From positions 49,134,224 to 49,198,223 of the forward strand of contig NC_044004.1 in assembly GCF_900496995.4 (NCBI RefSeq): a stretch of DNA of 64,000 nucleotides, given 5' to 3'. Both the position numbers and the translations under genes were made by a program. Under the pieces are notes generated by a model. The model did not search any database. It saw nothing but the letters and a program-made list of their open reading frames with translations, and was not told where the DNA came from. This document shows, one piece after another, positions 14,695 to 25,613 of this stretch. How positions within the stretch are numbered: the first letter of the stretch is position 1; each line of letters begins with the position of its first letter. Source of the DNA: Aquila chrysaetos chrysaetos (Eukaryota > Chordata > Aves > Accipitriformes > Accipitridae).

Positions 14695-14782
14695 AGCTAA
14701 ATGCTGAACTTGGAGCATGGGCTGGACTCGATGGTCTTCTGAGGTCCCCTCCAGCCACGGTTATCCCAAGATTCTGCAAAAA
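14695..14782 (+). mobile_element. CR1 LINE 3' tail fragment, plus strand
   Basis: The phrase GGCTGGACTCGATGGTCTTC followed by GAGGTCCCCTCCAGCC and ending near GATTCTGC matches the conserved 3' terminus of CR1 (GGTTGGACTAGATGATCTTC, AGGTCCCTTCCAACC, ATTCTGTGA). Only the last 80-90 bases are present, as is common for truncated copies. Confidence 0.82.
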
Positions 14783-15427
14783 AAAGGGGTGATGCCGCCT
14801 GCAGGTCAGTGACAAAGGAGTATGGGGCTCAGGCTGGGGAAGCCATCAGTGATGGCAGCTTTCACCTCAAGCTCATCACATCAGCAAAGCACCTCAATGG
14901 GTCAGAGGTTCTTGGGGGACAGGGAGTGGGTGGGTGCAAAGAGTCCCCCACATACAGTACATAGCCAGGTAAGGGACTAAGGGTTCTCAAGGCAGCGGGT
15001 TTGGAAAAATATGCAACAGACAGATTAACAAATTGATAGTATTTTTCACTGCCTATGTTGAAGCAAGTCTTTCCCACTCTTTAGCAGACAGGCAAGTGTC
15101 AATATATTTTCCCTTTTCCACTTCTCAGCTACCAGGACTGGCCAGGAAAAGGCACAGAAGATTCAAGTTCACACCAAGGCTTGAGAGCAAGAGGAAGAAG
15201 CACCATGGTTTTAACGTAGATAGCACAGACCAGGCACGCTCTTTGGAACACAACGGTACACCTAACTCCCTGCAATCACGAAGGACTCGAGTCATTTTCC
15301 CCACAGTTCATTTATTTTCACCCCCATCCATCAGGTAACTTTTACTGAGGGATGGGGGGGGAGTACTGGAGGACTGGAGTTGGGCTCTTTTTTTCCAGGC
15401 AGCTCATTCTCTCACCTAACTCCCAAG
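14783..15427. other. Intergenic DNA, nothing recognised
   Basis: No coding similarity or clear repeat. A G run lies at about 15353-15361. Confidence 0.5.
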
Positions 15428-15551
15428 ATCTAAGGTGATTTAAGCACTTAAGGATTAAAGGCATTTTAAGAGCTTATATTGCTTTAAGCATCTAAGGTGG
15501 CTTAAACGCTTATGCTACTTTCAGGGGTTTAAAGCGGCTTAACTGTCCACA
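15428..15551. repeat. Degenerate TTAAGC-rich tandem repeat (period about 62)
   Basis: ATCTAAGGTG at 15428 recurs at 15490 and in both places is followed by a TTAA..CTTA phrase. The first 23 bases of the two units differ at about five positions; the rest has diverged. Within and between the units the theme TTAAG(C/A)...CTTA appears about five times. The array sits directly upstream of a CpG island. Confidence 0.55.
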
Positions 15552-15619
15552 CCACTTGATGAATTTACGGGAGCTCAAAAGCCTATGCTCCCTTTAAAAC
15601 AATAAAAACGTACCATCGT

Positions 15620-16560
15620 ATTCTAAGAGTGCCGTCCTGCTTGGCTCCCCCCAGGTCGGACCAGGTCGCCCAGGGCTTTCTCCGGGAGGGTGCCCGAACC
15701 CCCCAGCCCCCGCCTATTCCTTGGGGTGGGGTGGGGTGGGCTTCTTAGCGCCCTTACCCGGCGGCAGAAAGCTCCGGGGGGAGCGGGCCCTCCCCCGCAG
15801 GCGCCGTCCCGGGCCCCGGCCCTGCCTGCCGGGCGGCTTTAGGCCGGAGCGCCGGCCCGGCCCGGGCAGCCGCGCCTACGCTTAAAGAGCCGGGCTGGGC
15901 CGGGCCGGGCCGGGGCAGCGGCCGCCGCCGGGGGCTGCCCGCCGGGCGGGGGTCCGGGGGAGGGTTAAACCTCTCCGGGGTGCGGAGGGACGGCACCAGC
16001 CAAGGGCCGTAAGGAGCTCATTAGTTTCATTCCCAATTAAGCGTGAAACAGCGGCTGTTTATTGGCCTGAGCGCGTGCAGCGGGACCCCCCCCCCCCCCC
16101 GGGGATGCTCCCCCGGCCCCGACGTGTGCCCCGACAGCGGGGAGGGCAGCGGCACCCGCGGCGGCCCGAAACACAGCCCGGCTCCCCAAGGGCTGCCCAG
16201 CCCCGCCGTTCAGCGCCAGCCCCATCCCTCCCAAAAGGGGAGGCGAGCGAAGCGGGGCCGGCCCCCGAAGGCAAGGCTGCGAGGTCTCCCTGCCCTCAGC
16301 AGCCACCCCATAGCCCAGGGACCCTCGACACCCCCCGTGGAGACAGCCCCACGGGTGTCTCCTCCTGCACCCCCACCACCCCTTGAGCACACTTGCACGG
16401 ACACCCAAAGCTGCTCTTCCTGCTTAGGCTTTGCTTGACTTCGAGCATTTAGCACAAAAATCACCCGGGGCCCTGGGAATGCTGCAGGTTTTCTGGCCGC
16501 AGCACCCAGTCCCCACAGCTCGCACCCGGCCTGCGATGGCATGTGGGCCCTGCTAAACCA
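15620..16560. promoter_or_regulatory. CpG island upstream of SFRP2
   Basis: About 900 bases very rich in G+C and CpG, with GGGCGGG-type Sp1-like sites and a 14-base C run at about 16087. A short AT-rich gap near 16020-16062 carries two ATTA-type homeodomain-like cores (TCATTAGTTTC, CCAATTAAGCG). The island lies about 2.6-3.5 kb before the SFRP2 start codon. It may be a distal promoter, a divergent noncoding RNA promoter or a developmental enhancer; no coding exon was recognised. Several 100-codon-plus frames here reflect base composition. Confidence 0.6.
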
Positions 16561-18200
16561 CAGCGACTGCAAACAACATTGGGGTCCGCAGGCTGGGAAT
16601 GCCGTACCCCAGTTTGCAGCGAGGAGCACCGATGGCAGTCCCGCACTCCGGCGCTTTCCCTTGCAAGGGATCAGAGCGAGGGCAGTACTGATTGCTCGGG
16701 TCTGCAGGCTTGGGCTGGTTTTGTTTATGTGATCTCAGATCGTTTCAAATTTATAGTAAGTGAGTTCGCCAAGGGTGATTAAAAATGGAAATAATAAGGT
16801 CTCATAAAGCCTCGTTTCAAATCAAAGCTTAATTCAGGAAAAAAGTATGTTTTTCCTCCTTATTTCCTGTGGGCTGGAAACAAACAAGCAAACAGTTCTG
16901 GTGAAAAAAATGAGCAAACTTCTGTCGGAAATGTCTCATCCTCCGCCGCAGAAAATGGTTATTATCTCTAGTCTAAACAGAGTCTGTTCAGATTTGGGTC
17001 CTTGCTTCCACGCAGCCCAGCTGGCTGGATCTGCAGAAAGAGGTGTACATGGCTACCGGGAATTTACGGAGCAGGCAAATTGTCTTCTGATCTTGCTGAG
17101 ATCGACCTGAAGGGATGTCAATGACTCCAAAATAATGAGAAGCAGTGAAAAAAGGAGAGAGAAAAATACAAACCACAAACTTGTCCATTTTACAAAGACC
17201 TGGTGAATAGCCTGGCCATTCAGGGTAAGAGCAAACGTGCTGGTAGGTCCCCTTCCACTGAAGAGGAGGTTGGGGACAGAGGCCAGCGGGACCAGCTTTG
17301 GCAGCTGGAAGGGACATCTCCTGCAAGTGGCAACAGCTACAGCCTCTGGCGATCCTCAGGACTTGGCAAAACGGGCTTGAAATGGGGACCATAAGTCATC
17401 GGTGGGGCTCAGTGCCATGGAAGGCGACTGAGGCCAAGAGCTTACAGATTTATTGTTTAAAGGAATGAGATGAACACAGATAATAAATGGCAAGAATATG
17501 TGGAGCTGTAAGAAATAGACTACTTTTAAGCCCTTCCACAAGTGGTATTAGACATTCAGGACATTTATTTTCCAGGTATGAAACAAATTTAAGTAAGAGA
17601 GAAGCTGGCCTACAGGGAGATTACATCCATCAGCATGGCCTGCTGGAAAGGACCTTGAAAGCTCCTGTGAAGGAGCTGGCGCTGGCCTCAGCGCGTGACA
17701 ACGGCCCGCCTGGGGTAGCACTGCGACCACTCCAGCACCGCAGCCCCCTGCCTTCCCCGTGCGAACGCTGCAGGTCCCATCTCTTTCCTACACCACAAGC
17801 AGCAAGTCAGACCTCCGGGAAGCTCAGTCTGGAAACTAGACATATAGGGATCCTGCAATTTACAGAAGTCATCGTGGCTAAGGCTAGCTAGCTTCCCATA
17901 AAACATCTCTATAAGGAGATACATTCAGTAGCTGATTAATGAATGTGGTTTACCACAAAATGATACTACACAGGCCTACTCTTTTCAATAATAATCCCAT
18001 GAATAATATTACTAAAAATCCAAGAAATAACCAAATTGCACTGAAGCTGCGTTGCGATCCCAGTGCTTCGCCTGTTGTCTTCCCCTTTGTGGTAAATCAA
18101 CACAAACATAATTCTTTAAGGGAGCTTCTAGGTGAAGACAGGAGCGAAGGGAAAGGGACATGCCTACGTTGCGCAGAGCCAGGCCTACGCTTTTAGCCTT
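16561..18200. other. Noncoding DNA between CpG islands
   Basis: No recognised exon or repeat. Mixed composition, with an AT-rich stretch at about 17930-18050. Confidence 0.5.
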
Positions 18201-18582
18201 GGAAAAACGTCCCAGGTGACAGCGTTTCAAACGTAACTTGGATGCTCCCACCGGGGGAAAATCCCCTTTGGCGGTCGGACGCCATCCAGGGTCCGCTGCA
18301 GCCCCCGCTCCTCGCAGGGGAGAGCCAGAGGCTGGGGCGGGGGGGCAGGAGGAGGACCCCGCAGGGCAGCCCCCGGCGGCTGGGCGCTGCCGAGCCGGGG
18401 CCGGGGGCGGGAAAGCCGGCAGCCCCCAGCCGCTGCCTGCGGCTGCCAGCATCGCGGGGAGGGGGCGGAGGTGCCAGACACCCCCCGGGGGCTGAGGGAG
18501 CAGCCAGCCTGGCCCCCTGCGTGGGGAACCGGCCCGGCCACCTCACGCATCCGCTGGCAGCGAAAGCACCAAACGTGGGCAA

Positions 18583-18604
18583 GGGGGGGGGGGGGGGGGG
18601 GGGG
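18583..18604 (+). repeat. G22 homopolymer run
   Basis: Twenty-two consecutive G residues, followed after GAGAGA by another G run. This can form G-quadruplex structures about 540 bases upstream of the SFRP2 start codon. Length calls of such runs in assemblies are unreliable. Confidence 0.85.
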
Positions 18605-18754
18605 AGAGAGGGGGGTCCCGCCGCTCGGCAGCAGCTGTGTTAGCGGCAAAGCTCACCTCCAGCTACCGCGGCCTGAGAGCGGCCCCTCTGCCCCTGCCCG
18701 GCCGAGGAGCTCCTCGGGCTTTGGTGGCTCTTTGTTCGCGGGGATCTTTCCCCC

Positions 18755-18794
18755 GTTCCCTTCCCTTCCCTTCCTTTCCCTTCCCTTCCCTTGC
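18755..18794 (+). repeat. Pyrimidine CCCTT tandem tract
   Basis: About eight copies of TTCCC with one TTCCTTTCCC interruption. It is a polypurine/polypyrimidine tract in the SFRP2 upstream region, prone to length variation. Confidence 0.8.
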
Positions 18795-19142
18795 CCGTGC
18801 TCGCACGGTAACGTTCCTCGCAAGGATTTCCTGCCAAAAGACAATCCCCCTGAGCAAAAGCAGACCGAGAAAGTAGTGACCAATCCTTTCTGGATGGCTG
18901 TCACCAGGCTCCTCCCAGCCCCCGCTCCCCCTGCCATTTGCATACAAAAAAATCCTGAAAACTCCCGTTTGCCCCCGCATCTCGCTCAGACCCTCCGTCC
19001 CCGTCTGGCAGGCAGGAGCCCGGGCTGGGGGACGCTGCCTGCGGCTGAGGGCAGCGGCGCGCCGCCCGCTCCGCGCCCGGCCATCGCGGCCCCCCGAGCC
19101 TTTCGGCAGCCCCCCCGTCCCCTCCCTCCACCGCGCCCCAAA

Positions 19143-22105
19143 ATGCAGCGCCGCCTCTGCGCCCTGCTCCTGCTGGCGTCCCACTGCATGGGCTCGGCCG
19201 CCGGGCTCTTCCCCTTCGGGGAGCCCGACTTCTCCTACAAGCGCTCCAACTGCAAGCCCATCCCCGCCCCGATGCTGCTGTGCCGGGGCATCGAGTACCA
19301 GAGCATGCGGCTGCCCAACCTGCTGGGGCATGAGACGGTGCAGGAGGTGCTGGAGCAGGCCTCCACCTGGATCCCGCTGGTGCAGAAGCAGTGCCACCCC
19401 GACACCAGGAAGTTCCTCTGCTCCCTCTTTGCCCCCGTCTGCATCGACGACCTGGACGAGATCATCCAGCCCTGCCACTCGCTCTGCGAGGAGGTGAAGG
19501 AGAGCTGCGCCCCGGTGATGTCCGCCTTCGGCTTCCCCTGGCCCGACATGCTGGACTGCAGCCGCTTCCCCAAGGACAACGACCTCTGCATCCCGCTGGC
19601 CAGCAGCGACCACATCCTCCCCGTCACCCGGGAAGGTAAGAGGGAGCCGCCGGGCAGCCCCCGGGCCGGCAGCAGCTGCCCCCCGAGGAGCCGCCCCGGC
19701 AGCGGGGTCCCTCCCCAGCTTTCTGCCGGCCAGCGGAGCCGCCTCCCTCCCGTTGCAGCACGCCCGGTGCTCCGGGACGGGACGGGCCGCAGGTCAGGCT
19801 CAGGGAGGCTTTGCCGAGGGGACCGGGGAAACCGCGGGCACCGGCGGGGTGCTGGCACCGGCCCGCACCCCCTGGCCTTTGCCGGTCTCCGTCCCCAAAG
19901 AAAAGATCCGGGACCCCGGACTCGAGCCGTGCGGCTCGCAGGGGGACAACCTCCTCCTGCAAAGATCATCGCTGAAGCGCGGGGCTCGGGTGGTTTGTGT
20001 CGTGTGCCCCCCTTTACGCTTTCCCCCGTAAAAAAAAAAAAACCAAAACCAAAACAACCGCTTTTGGTTGAAGTGTGACCTTAAAAGCACACCGTGCCCC
20101 CCTCCAGCGGGTCTGCAGCAAGGTAAGGCGTGTCGAAGTGCTCGGGCAGCGCCGGGGGAGAAGGCGCAGGGTCTGGGATGGAGGGTTCGAGGGCTGGAAA
20201 ACCCGGCGGTTCCCGAAGGGTTCCCAACGCCACCTGCTGTTCCTTTCTCCCCGAGCCTGACGGGGACTGTCCCTTGCATTTCCAGCACCCAAGGTCTGCG
20301 ATGCCTGCAAAAACAAAAATGAAGACGATAATGACATCGTGGAAAACCTCTGCAAAAATGACTTTGGTAAGTGGAAGCAGAGCCCTCCTTGGCTGAAACG
20401 TGAGGGTTCAGGGTCAGGTAAAATTCCTAGTGGAGTCAGTGAGAGATGCGCCTGAATAAAGGCAGGGCTTTGTCTAATCTGCAGATGGACCCGTCTGACC
20501 ATTGGGTCACAAAACACAAAATTCCACCTGGGAATGAAAAGTAGCTCTTTTTATAGTCCTTTTCTGTTTGCTGTTTCGAAGTAGCGCTCTTTTATGTGGA
20601 TGTTGCTGGCAAGCCAAATAGAAAGTAAAATGGAAAAAAAAAAAAAAGAATCTTTCATCCAGTCTATTGCCTGGGGAGAAGTAGAGCAAAGCTTCATTTG
20701 GACGTATGAGAGAGAGCGCCGCATGACCAATCTCACGTATCGTAAGAAAGACTCTCTCCGCAGATTAAGAATGAAGCTCTATATATCATTTGACAGAGAA
20801 GGTAATGCACAGACAATTGGGGATATAAACTTAATGGGAAGATCTGGGGTTAGAAGAGGACAAGAAAGCCCCTTCGACACAGAGAACTGAACGGCACATT
20901 ATCCACACATTAGCATTTCAAGAGAAAAAGGGAATAAGGAGGGGAATCCTTTTATAATAGGCCAATGTTTATACCTGGAAACAGATTTGTAGTATAAATA
21001 TCTACAACAATTCAAAAGTCTTTCTTTAAAAAAACAAAAACCCAAAAAGCCAAAACAAAACCCACCACCCAAAACCTGAAACCGTGACTGCGGGACATAA
21101 TTGCTAAAACAACCAATAGCTTTGGCCTGGCAAATTGCACTCAGATAAATCCTCCTAAAGCTAAACATGCCCCACAGATTCTTACAGAGCCCTGTATCCC
21201 CCTCCTAGTTATTTTACCAAATCGAATGCAGCTGTTGGACCAATTTGCCCTCCATGGGATCTATTCTTTCAAAAAAACAATACATGTGAAATATCATTTC
21301 CTTACAGGTTTGCCCAAAATCCTCTCCAGCCTAATAAATTAAGTTTAGAAGTTTTCAGCCGCGGCAGAGATCAGGTTTCAGATTAGGTCTAGGTACTCGC
21401 TTCCCCACCTCCCCTTCAAACTCTAGTTTCAGGAAGACTGTCCTCTCCCAGCAAAAAACGGAGCTCTGCTTAATGTAGCAAACCCACCCTCTCTCTGTTT
21501 GCAAACAGGAGAAAAGCGGGAGAAAAAAATTAATTTAGAAAGGAAGGAAAAAGAGGGGGAGGGGGAAGAGGCAAAAAGAAACCGAAAAACCCTCAGCCCT
21601 AAGGTTGATTCAAACTGAAATGACTTGCATGCCCTTTGTGGCTTTAGAAATGGAGCCACCTGCTGCCTCTTCTGTCAGCCCTGACAGTTTAATTAGCAAT
21701 AGAGCACCTCCCTCCCCAGGTCCTCTTTATGTGCACTAATGGGAAAAAACCTCTCAATCTCTCTCCCTCTCTCCACTGCCCCCTCCCCTCGCTCTATTAG
21801 CCTTGAAGATAAAAGTGAAGGAGATTGCCTACATCAATGGGGATACCAAGATCACCCCCGAAACAAAGAGCAAAACCATCTACAAGCTGAATGGGCTGAC
21901 GGAAAGGGATCTGAGGAAGATCGTGCTCTGGCTCAAAGGTGGCCTCCAGTGTACCTGCGATGAGATGAACGACATCAACGTCCCCTACTTGGTGATGGGG
22001 CAAAAGCAAGCTGGGGAACTGGTGATAACCTCGCTGAAGCGGTGGCAGAAAGGGCAGCGGGCTTTCAAGCGGTTCTCCCGCAGCATCCGCAAACTGCAGT
22101 GTTAG
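19143..22105 (+). CDS. SFRP2: Secreted frizzled-related protein 2 (3 exons)
   Basis: Secreted modulator of Wnt signalling that binds Wnt ligands through a frizzled-like domain. Coding exons are 19143-19635, 20286-20366 and 21801-22105, with GT/AG introns of 650 and 1434 bases, both phase 1. They join into 292 codons plus TAG, against 295 residues in human SFRP2. Residues 1-20 form a signal peptide (hydrophobic core CALLLLA). The frizzled cysteine-rich domain spans about 37-149 with all ten cysteines. The netrin-like domain is 165-292 with six cysteines, starting KVCDAC and ending IRKLQC. The ATG at 19143 is chosen because the signal peptide follows at once; in-frame ATGs further upstream have no matching protein. 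There is no sign of damage. Identity is secure from the conserved CRD (LLGHETVQEVLEQA) and NTR (YLVMGQKQ) wording and the neighbouring TLR2. Confidence 0.98.
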
Positions 22106-23400
22106 TGGCTTCGGCTCTGGCCGCCTCCAGCAGCCGCCTCTGTCCCGAGCTCTCCGGGCCTCCCGCACCTTCTTGCTTCGGCCCCTCTGAGCCTCGAGAT
22201 GCCACGGGCATGAGACATGGTGACCGCTCTCCGGGAGGGGAGGGAGCCCTCCATTTTTGTACATAGGTTAAAATGTAATAAAAAAAAAAAATCATGACTA
22301 TTTTTGGGAAGTATTAAAGTATCTTGCTTAAAGCTTTTTTTTTTTTTAATGGTTGCAAATGTGACTTTGGTCTGAGGTTTTTCCCTCTTCATTTTTGGTA
22401 ATGCTGGTTCATTTATATTGCTGCTTCTCTGTATACATGCATGTTTGTTGTGCAAAAGTAGGAGATGCAGAGAAAGACAGCCACGCGTGCGACTGGCCTG
22501 TCACAGTGGGTACGACTCTTTCACCGAGGTGAAATGGCTTGCCATCTATATTAACACTATAAAGGTCATGTTACGACTCTTGCATGTGATACATAGGCAC
22601 CAGTAAGAGTATATTAACCATTCTCACATTTTATTTTCCACAAGTCTGAGCCCTTATCTCTCAGAAAAAAATGAACAAGTTTTGAAGCTGGTTGATCTGA
22701 ATGCAATGGATTTTTTTATTATTTTGCAAATTAAACCATCTGTAGCCTAACTGTAATATACCTAGTGGTTAACCTGAAAGAGTTGTAAAATATTGCTTTA
22801 ATTAACCTTGTAAATACTCCAGATAAATGTTATATTCTTGTATATAAACTTTACATCATAGTTTACCCATCGTCTTGGTCTGTATTCACTTTAATCTGTT
22901 TTGGGAGAACTGGGAGAAAGCTGTCCAACTGGACTTTGTCATAGCAAAGCAAAATTTGGCCTTCTATCCCAAGTGGGCAGTAGAGAAGCACGAGCAAGCA
23001 TCCAGTGCTACAGTCAGACAAAACATAGTGGACACCATTTCCCCAAAGATGAACCCACGAGACATGGGACTGAGGATCAGTCAACTCATTTAAATATGTG
23101 TCTGTTGAGCTCTTCAAGACGAAGAGTTTTCTGTGGCTCCTTTGTTCGACTGCCTGCATTTTCATCTCATCTTCTCAGAAGACTCTGCTTTTTGCTGATG
23201 TGGAACTGCAATGAGACCATTTGTTTAAAAATCAAATCCATTCATCCATTTCTTAGACCTGAAAAAGACATATTAAGGAGTGCAAGAGTAGACAGAAAAA
23301 TCTCATTTGCAGCTAGCAATTCAGAATAATGGTAGAGCAAGGCATGTTTTGTGTGTATGTACACTCACTATTCTTACTGAGAAAGAAAATAAAACCTACT
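22106..23400 (+). other. SFRP2 3' UTR (extent uncertain)
   Basis: Sequence after the SFRP2 stop. An AATAAA at 22277-22282 and an ATTAAA at 22313-22318 could serve a short transcript. An AT-rich block ending near 22860 (TTGTATATAAACTTTACAT) resembles what I recall of the mammalian SFRP2 distal 3' UTR, and a further AATAAA lies at 23388-23393. Alternative polyadenylation is therefore likely, but the true end cannot be fixed here. Confidence 0.55.
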
Positions 23401-25388
23401 TAATAGTGTAACTAGAGGAATGTTTTTCAGCATTTTTCTTACTAATGTTTTCTGATGAAGAGCATTACCTGCTAGAATTTTATTGTACTTATCCTGAAAA
23501 ATAGTCTTGCTTCACAGTGCTGTCACACATAAAAAAATTCCTCTTAGCTTCACTGAGAGGATGAGCGGTCCAATACTCCCAAGGACAATGTTTTATGCTA
23601 ACCATTAACAGAGAGAATGCAAATCCAACATTAGATCATTCTTTTTAAGTAAAAAAATTGTATTAATGTCACATATTTAGTGTGCTTTTTTTTTCACCAT
23701 CAGGATAAAAAGATAAAATCTAAAGATCCAATGTGTTAAATTTGTCTGAGGAAAAAAAGAATTGTTTGCCCTCTTCCAAAGTCTTAATGCACTTGCTACA
23801 CCTGGTACAAACAACAGTAGGACTCTGAACAAGCAAAAAAAGATCAGTCCTCACAAATACCCTCAAAATAATAATAATTAAAAAACAACTAAACAAAAAA
23901 AACCATTCCAAACTGGCTCTTTAATGTCATTGAACTTTTTCTTCTGAATGGACCTGGCTTCCCAGGAAAGACATCTGAGTCTTTTCGTGCTATGGTGTAA
24001 TTATTTTAATACCAGCACTATGTCCATAATCTTATAGAGCCATCAGCATCCAGATGTCACATCTCTCTACCCATCTCGCTCAGCATATAATGTAATACCT
24101 GTCCCTGAATAGCCTTGGTTTTAGAGGGAACGAGCTCACAGATACAGAGGAGCTGGCGGAAGATGAGCCTGCAGAAATGGGCTTGTGCTGCTTGGTAGAG
24201 GAAAGCACTTCGAAGAGGCAGTTGTTGCAATACAGTCTCTGGGGATGGAAAACAAACAGCCAGGACTGCTCCCCTCAGCCTGCCTTACAGATACTGTCCT
24301 CCTACAGCAACCATAAAATTATCTTAATTGGGCTGTTCTAGAAGGCAGCAGTACTGACGCTGATGAGGACAGACAGGTCACAAGTTACTCACTCTGGGGT
24401 CATGTTAAGGCCAAGACTACATAACAGATTTTTGCCAAATCATTTAGATGTATGAAGACACATTACCTATGACCAATATCGCTCTGTCTTAAAAACCCCC
24501 AAACATTCCCCTTCCTCTATCACAAAATAAACACCGTTATACCAGCAAAATCCTGTTCCTGCCAGGACAAATTCAGGAGAAGAATAAACTAGACTGGCAA
24601 ACATTAAATTTTACTAGTATAATCAGCATCCTGGATTAAGAGCATCCTTCCATACAGCATACCCTTACTGCTAAAGCCTTCTGCATGTGGCCCTGGGCTG
24701 AGTAACTGGGACCATCCACCCGCAGGGTGAATTGGCAAAGGCGGGATTACCTTTCAGATAAACAGGATTTAGGCAAATGTGAAGAGTAATGTGACTCACA
24801 TTTTCCCAGTTTAGTTCCATTACCTTGTTCTAACAGCATCCTATTAAAAGATGGATCATATTCACCTTACTAAGGAGAGGGAGTATCAGTGTTTCCTGTA
24901 CTGCCTGTTTCCAAAGGTGTATAAACCAGACATTGCAAACTATTCAACTGAAAATTAGGATTTTAAAGTCACAGCCTGGGGAAACTTAGTCTCTCAGATG
25001 CTGGCAAAGAAGTAAACACATACATTTTTCACATTTTTACCCTTACTGTTACTTGCTCAACAATAACTGAAAGCCTTCAACTGTGCCAGATAAATAGTGA
25101 ACCAAACATGTAACGAAAAATTATCTGAGCCTGTTACTTCTGATCTGTGTGTTACATGTACTTCAGAGTAACTTTATTACCTGATATGGTATGGCATGGT
25201 TCAGTTCTAGCAGAATTTTTTTTTTTGCAGTTGATGAAAATGGCAACCCACTGTTGCATTTTTCAGACACTTTTTGTCTTCTTCTAATTGAAACAACATT
25301 GTTAGGCAGCCAATTATGTAGCTCCCATTGTATTTGCTTTCATAAAAACTATAAAAGCAGTTGACTACAATGGATTAGTTTAAGAACA

Positions 25389-25613
25389 ATAATAATGATA
25401 CTTGACATTTATACAGAAGTTTCCATTTAAGTTTCTCAGACTGCCTTCACAAAAATAGGCATTAATATCCCTGTTTTGCAGATCAGGAAAATGAGGCACA
25501 GTGAAGTGAAATAACTCATTCAAAACCACCCAGCAAGTCCTTTACAGTTATGAAAAGCAGCATATTTTTTGCCTCCAAGTTTTATGCTCTAATCACTAGG
25601 CCACAGCAATCAG
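25389..25613 (+). mobile_element. MIR-family CORE-SINE, ancient
   Basis: The whole MIR plan can be followed: AATAATAATGATACTTGACATTTAT at the start (quoted here as the phrase AATAATAATGAT then CTTGACATTTAT), then AATATCCCTGTTTTGCAGAT, GGAAAATGAGGCACAGTGAAG, ACCACCCAGCAAGT, and a tail reading TGCTCTAATCACTAGGCCAC. These align in order with the MIR consensus phrases for the CORE region and 3' half. It is an old amniote SINE, not a recent avian insertion. Confidence 0.85.

Larger units (their letters stand above)
18200..19142 (+). promoter_or_regulatory. SFRP2 CpG-island promoter and 5' UTR
   Basis: CpG-rich DNA leading into the SFRP2 start codon. Visible elements are a 22-base G run at 18583-18604, a CCCTT-type pyrimidine tract at about 18755-18794, a CCAAT box at 18880-18884 and an octamer motif ATTTGCAT at 18936-18943. 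No convincing TATA box was found, as is usual for CpG-island genes. The transcription start cannot be placed from sequence; the CCAAT and octamer positions suggest it lies between about 18950 and 19100. The frame upstream of the ATG has no stop for more than 200 codons, which is a product of the GC content. Confidence 0.7.

Noticed and set aside
18471-19142. In-frame N-terminal extension of SFRP2 from an upstream ATG
   Set aside because: The frame is open only because the promoter is GC-rich. The signal peptide directly follows the ATG at 19143, and the length from there matches the family.
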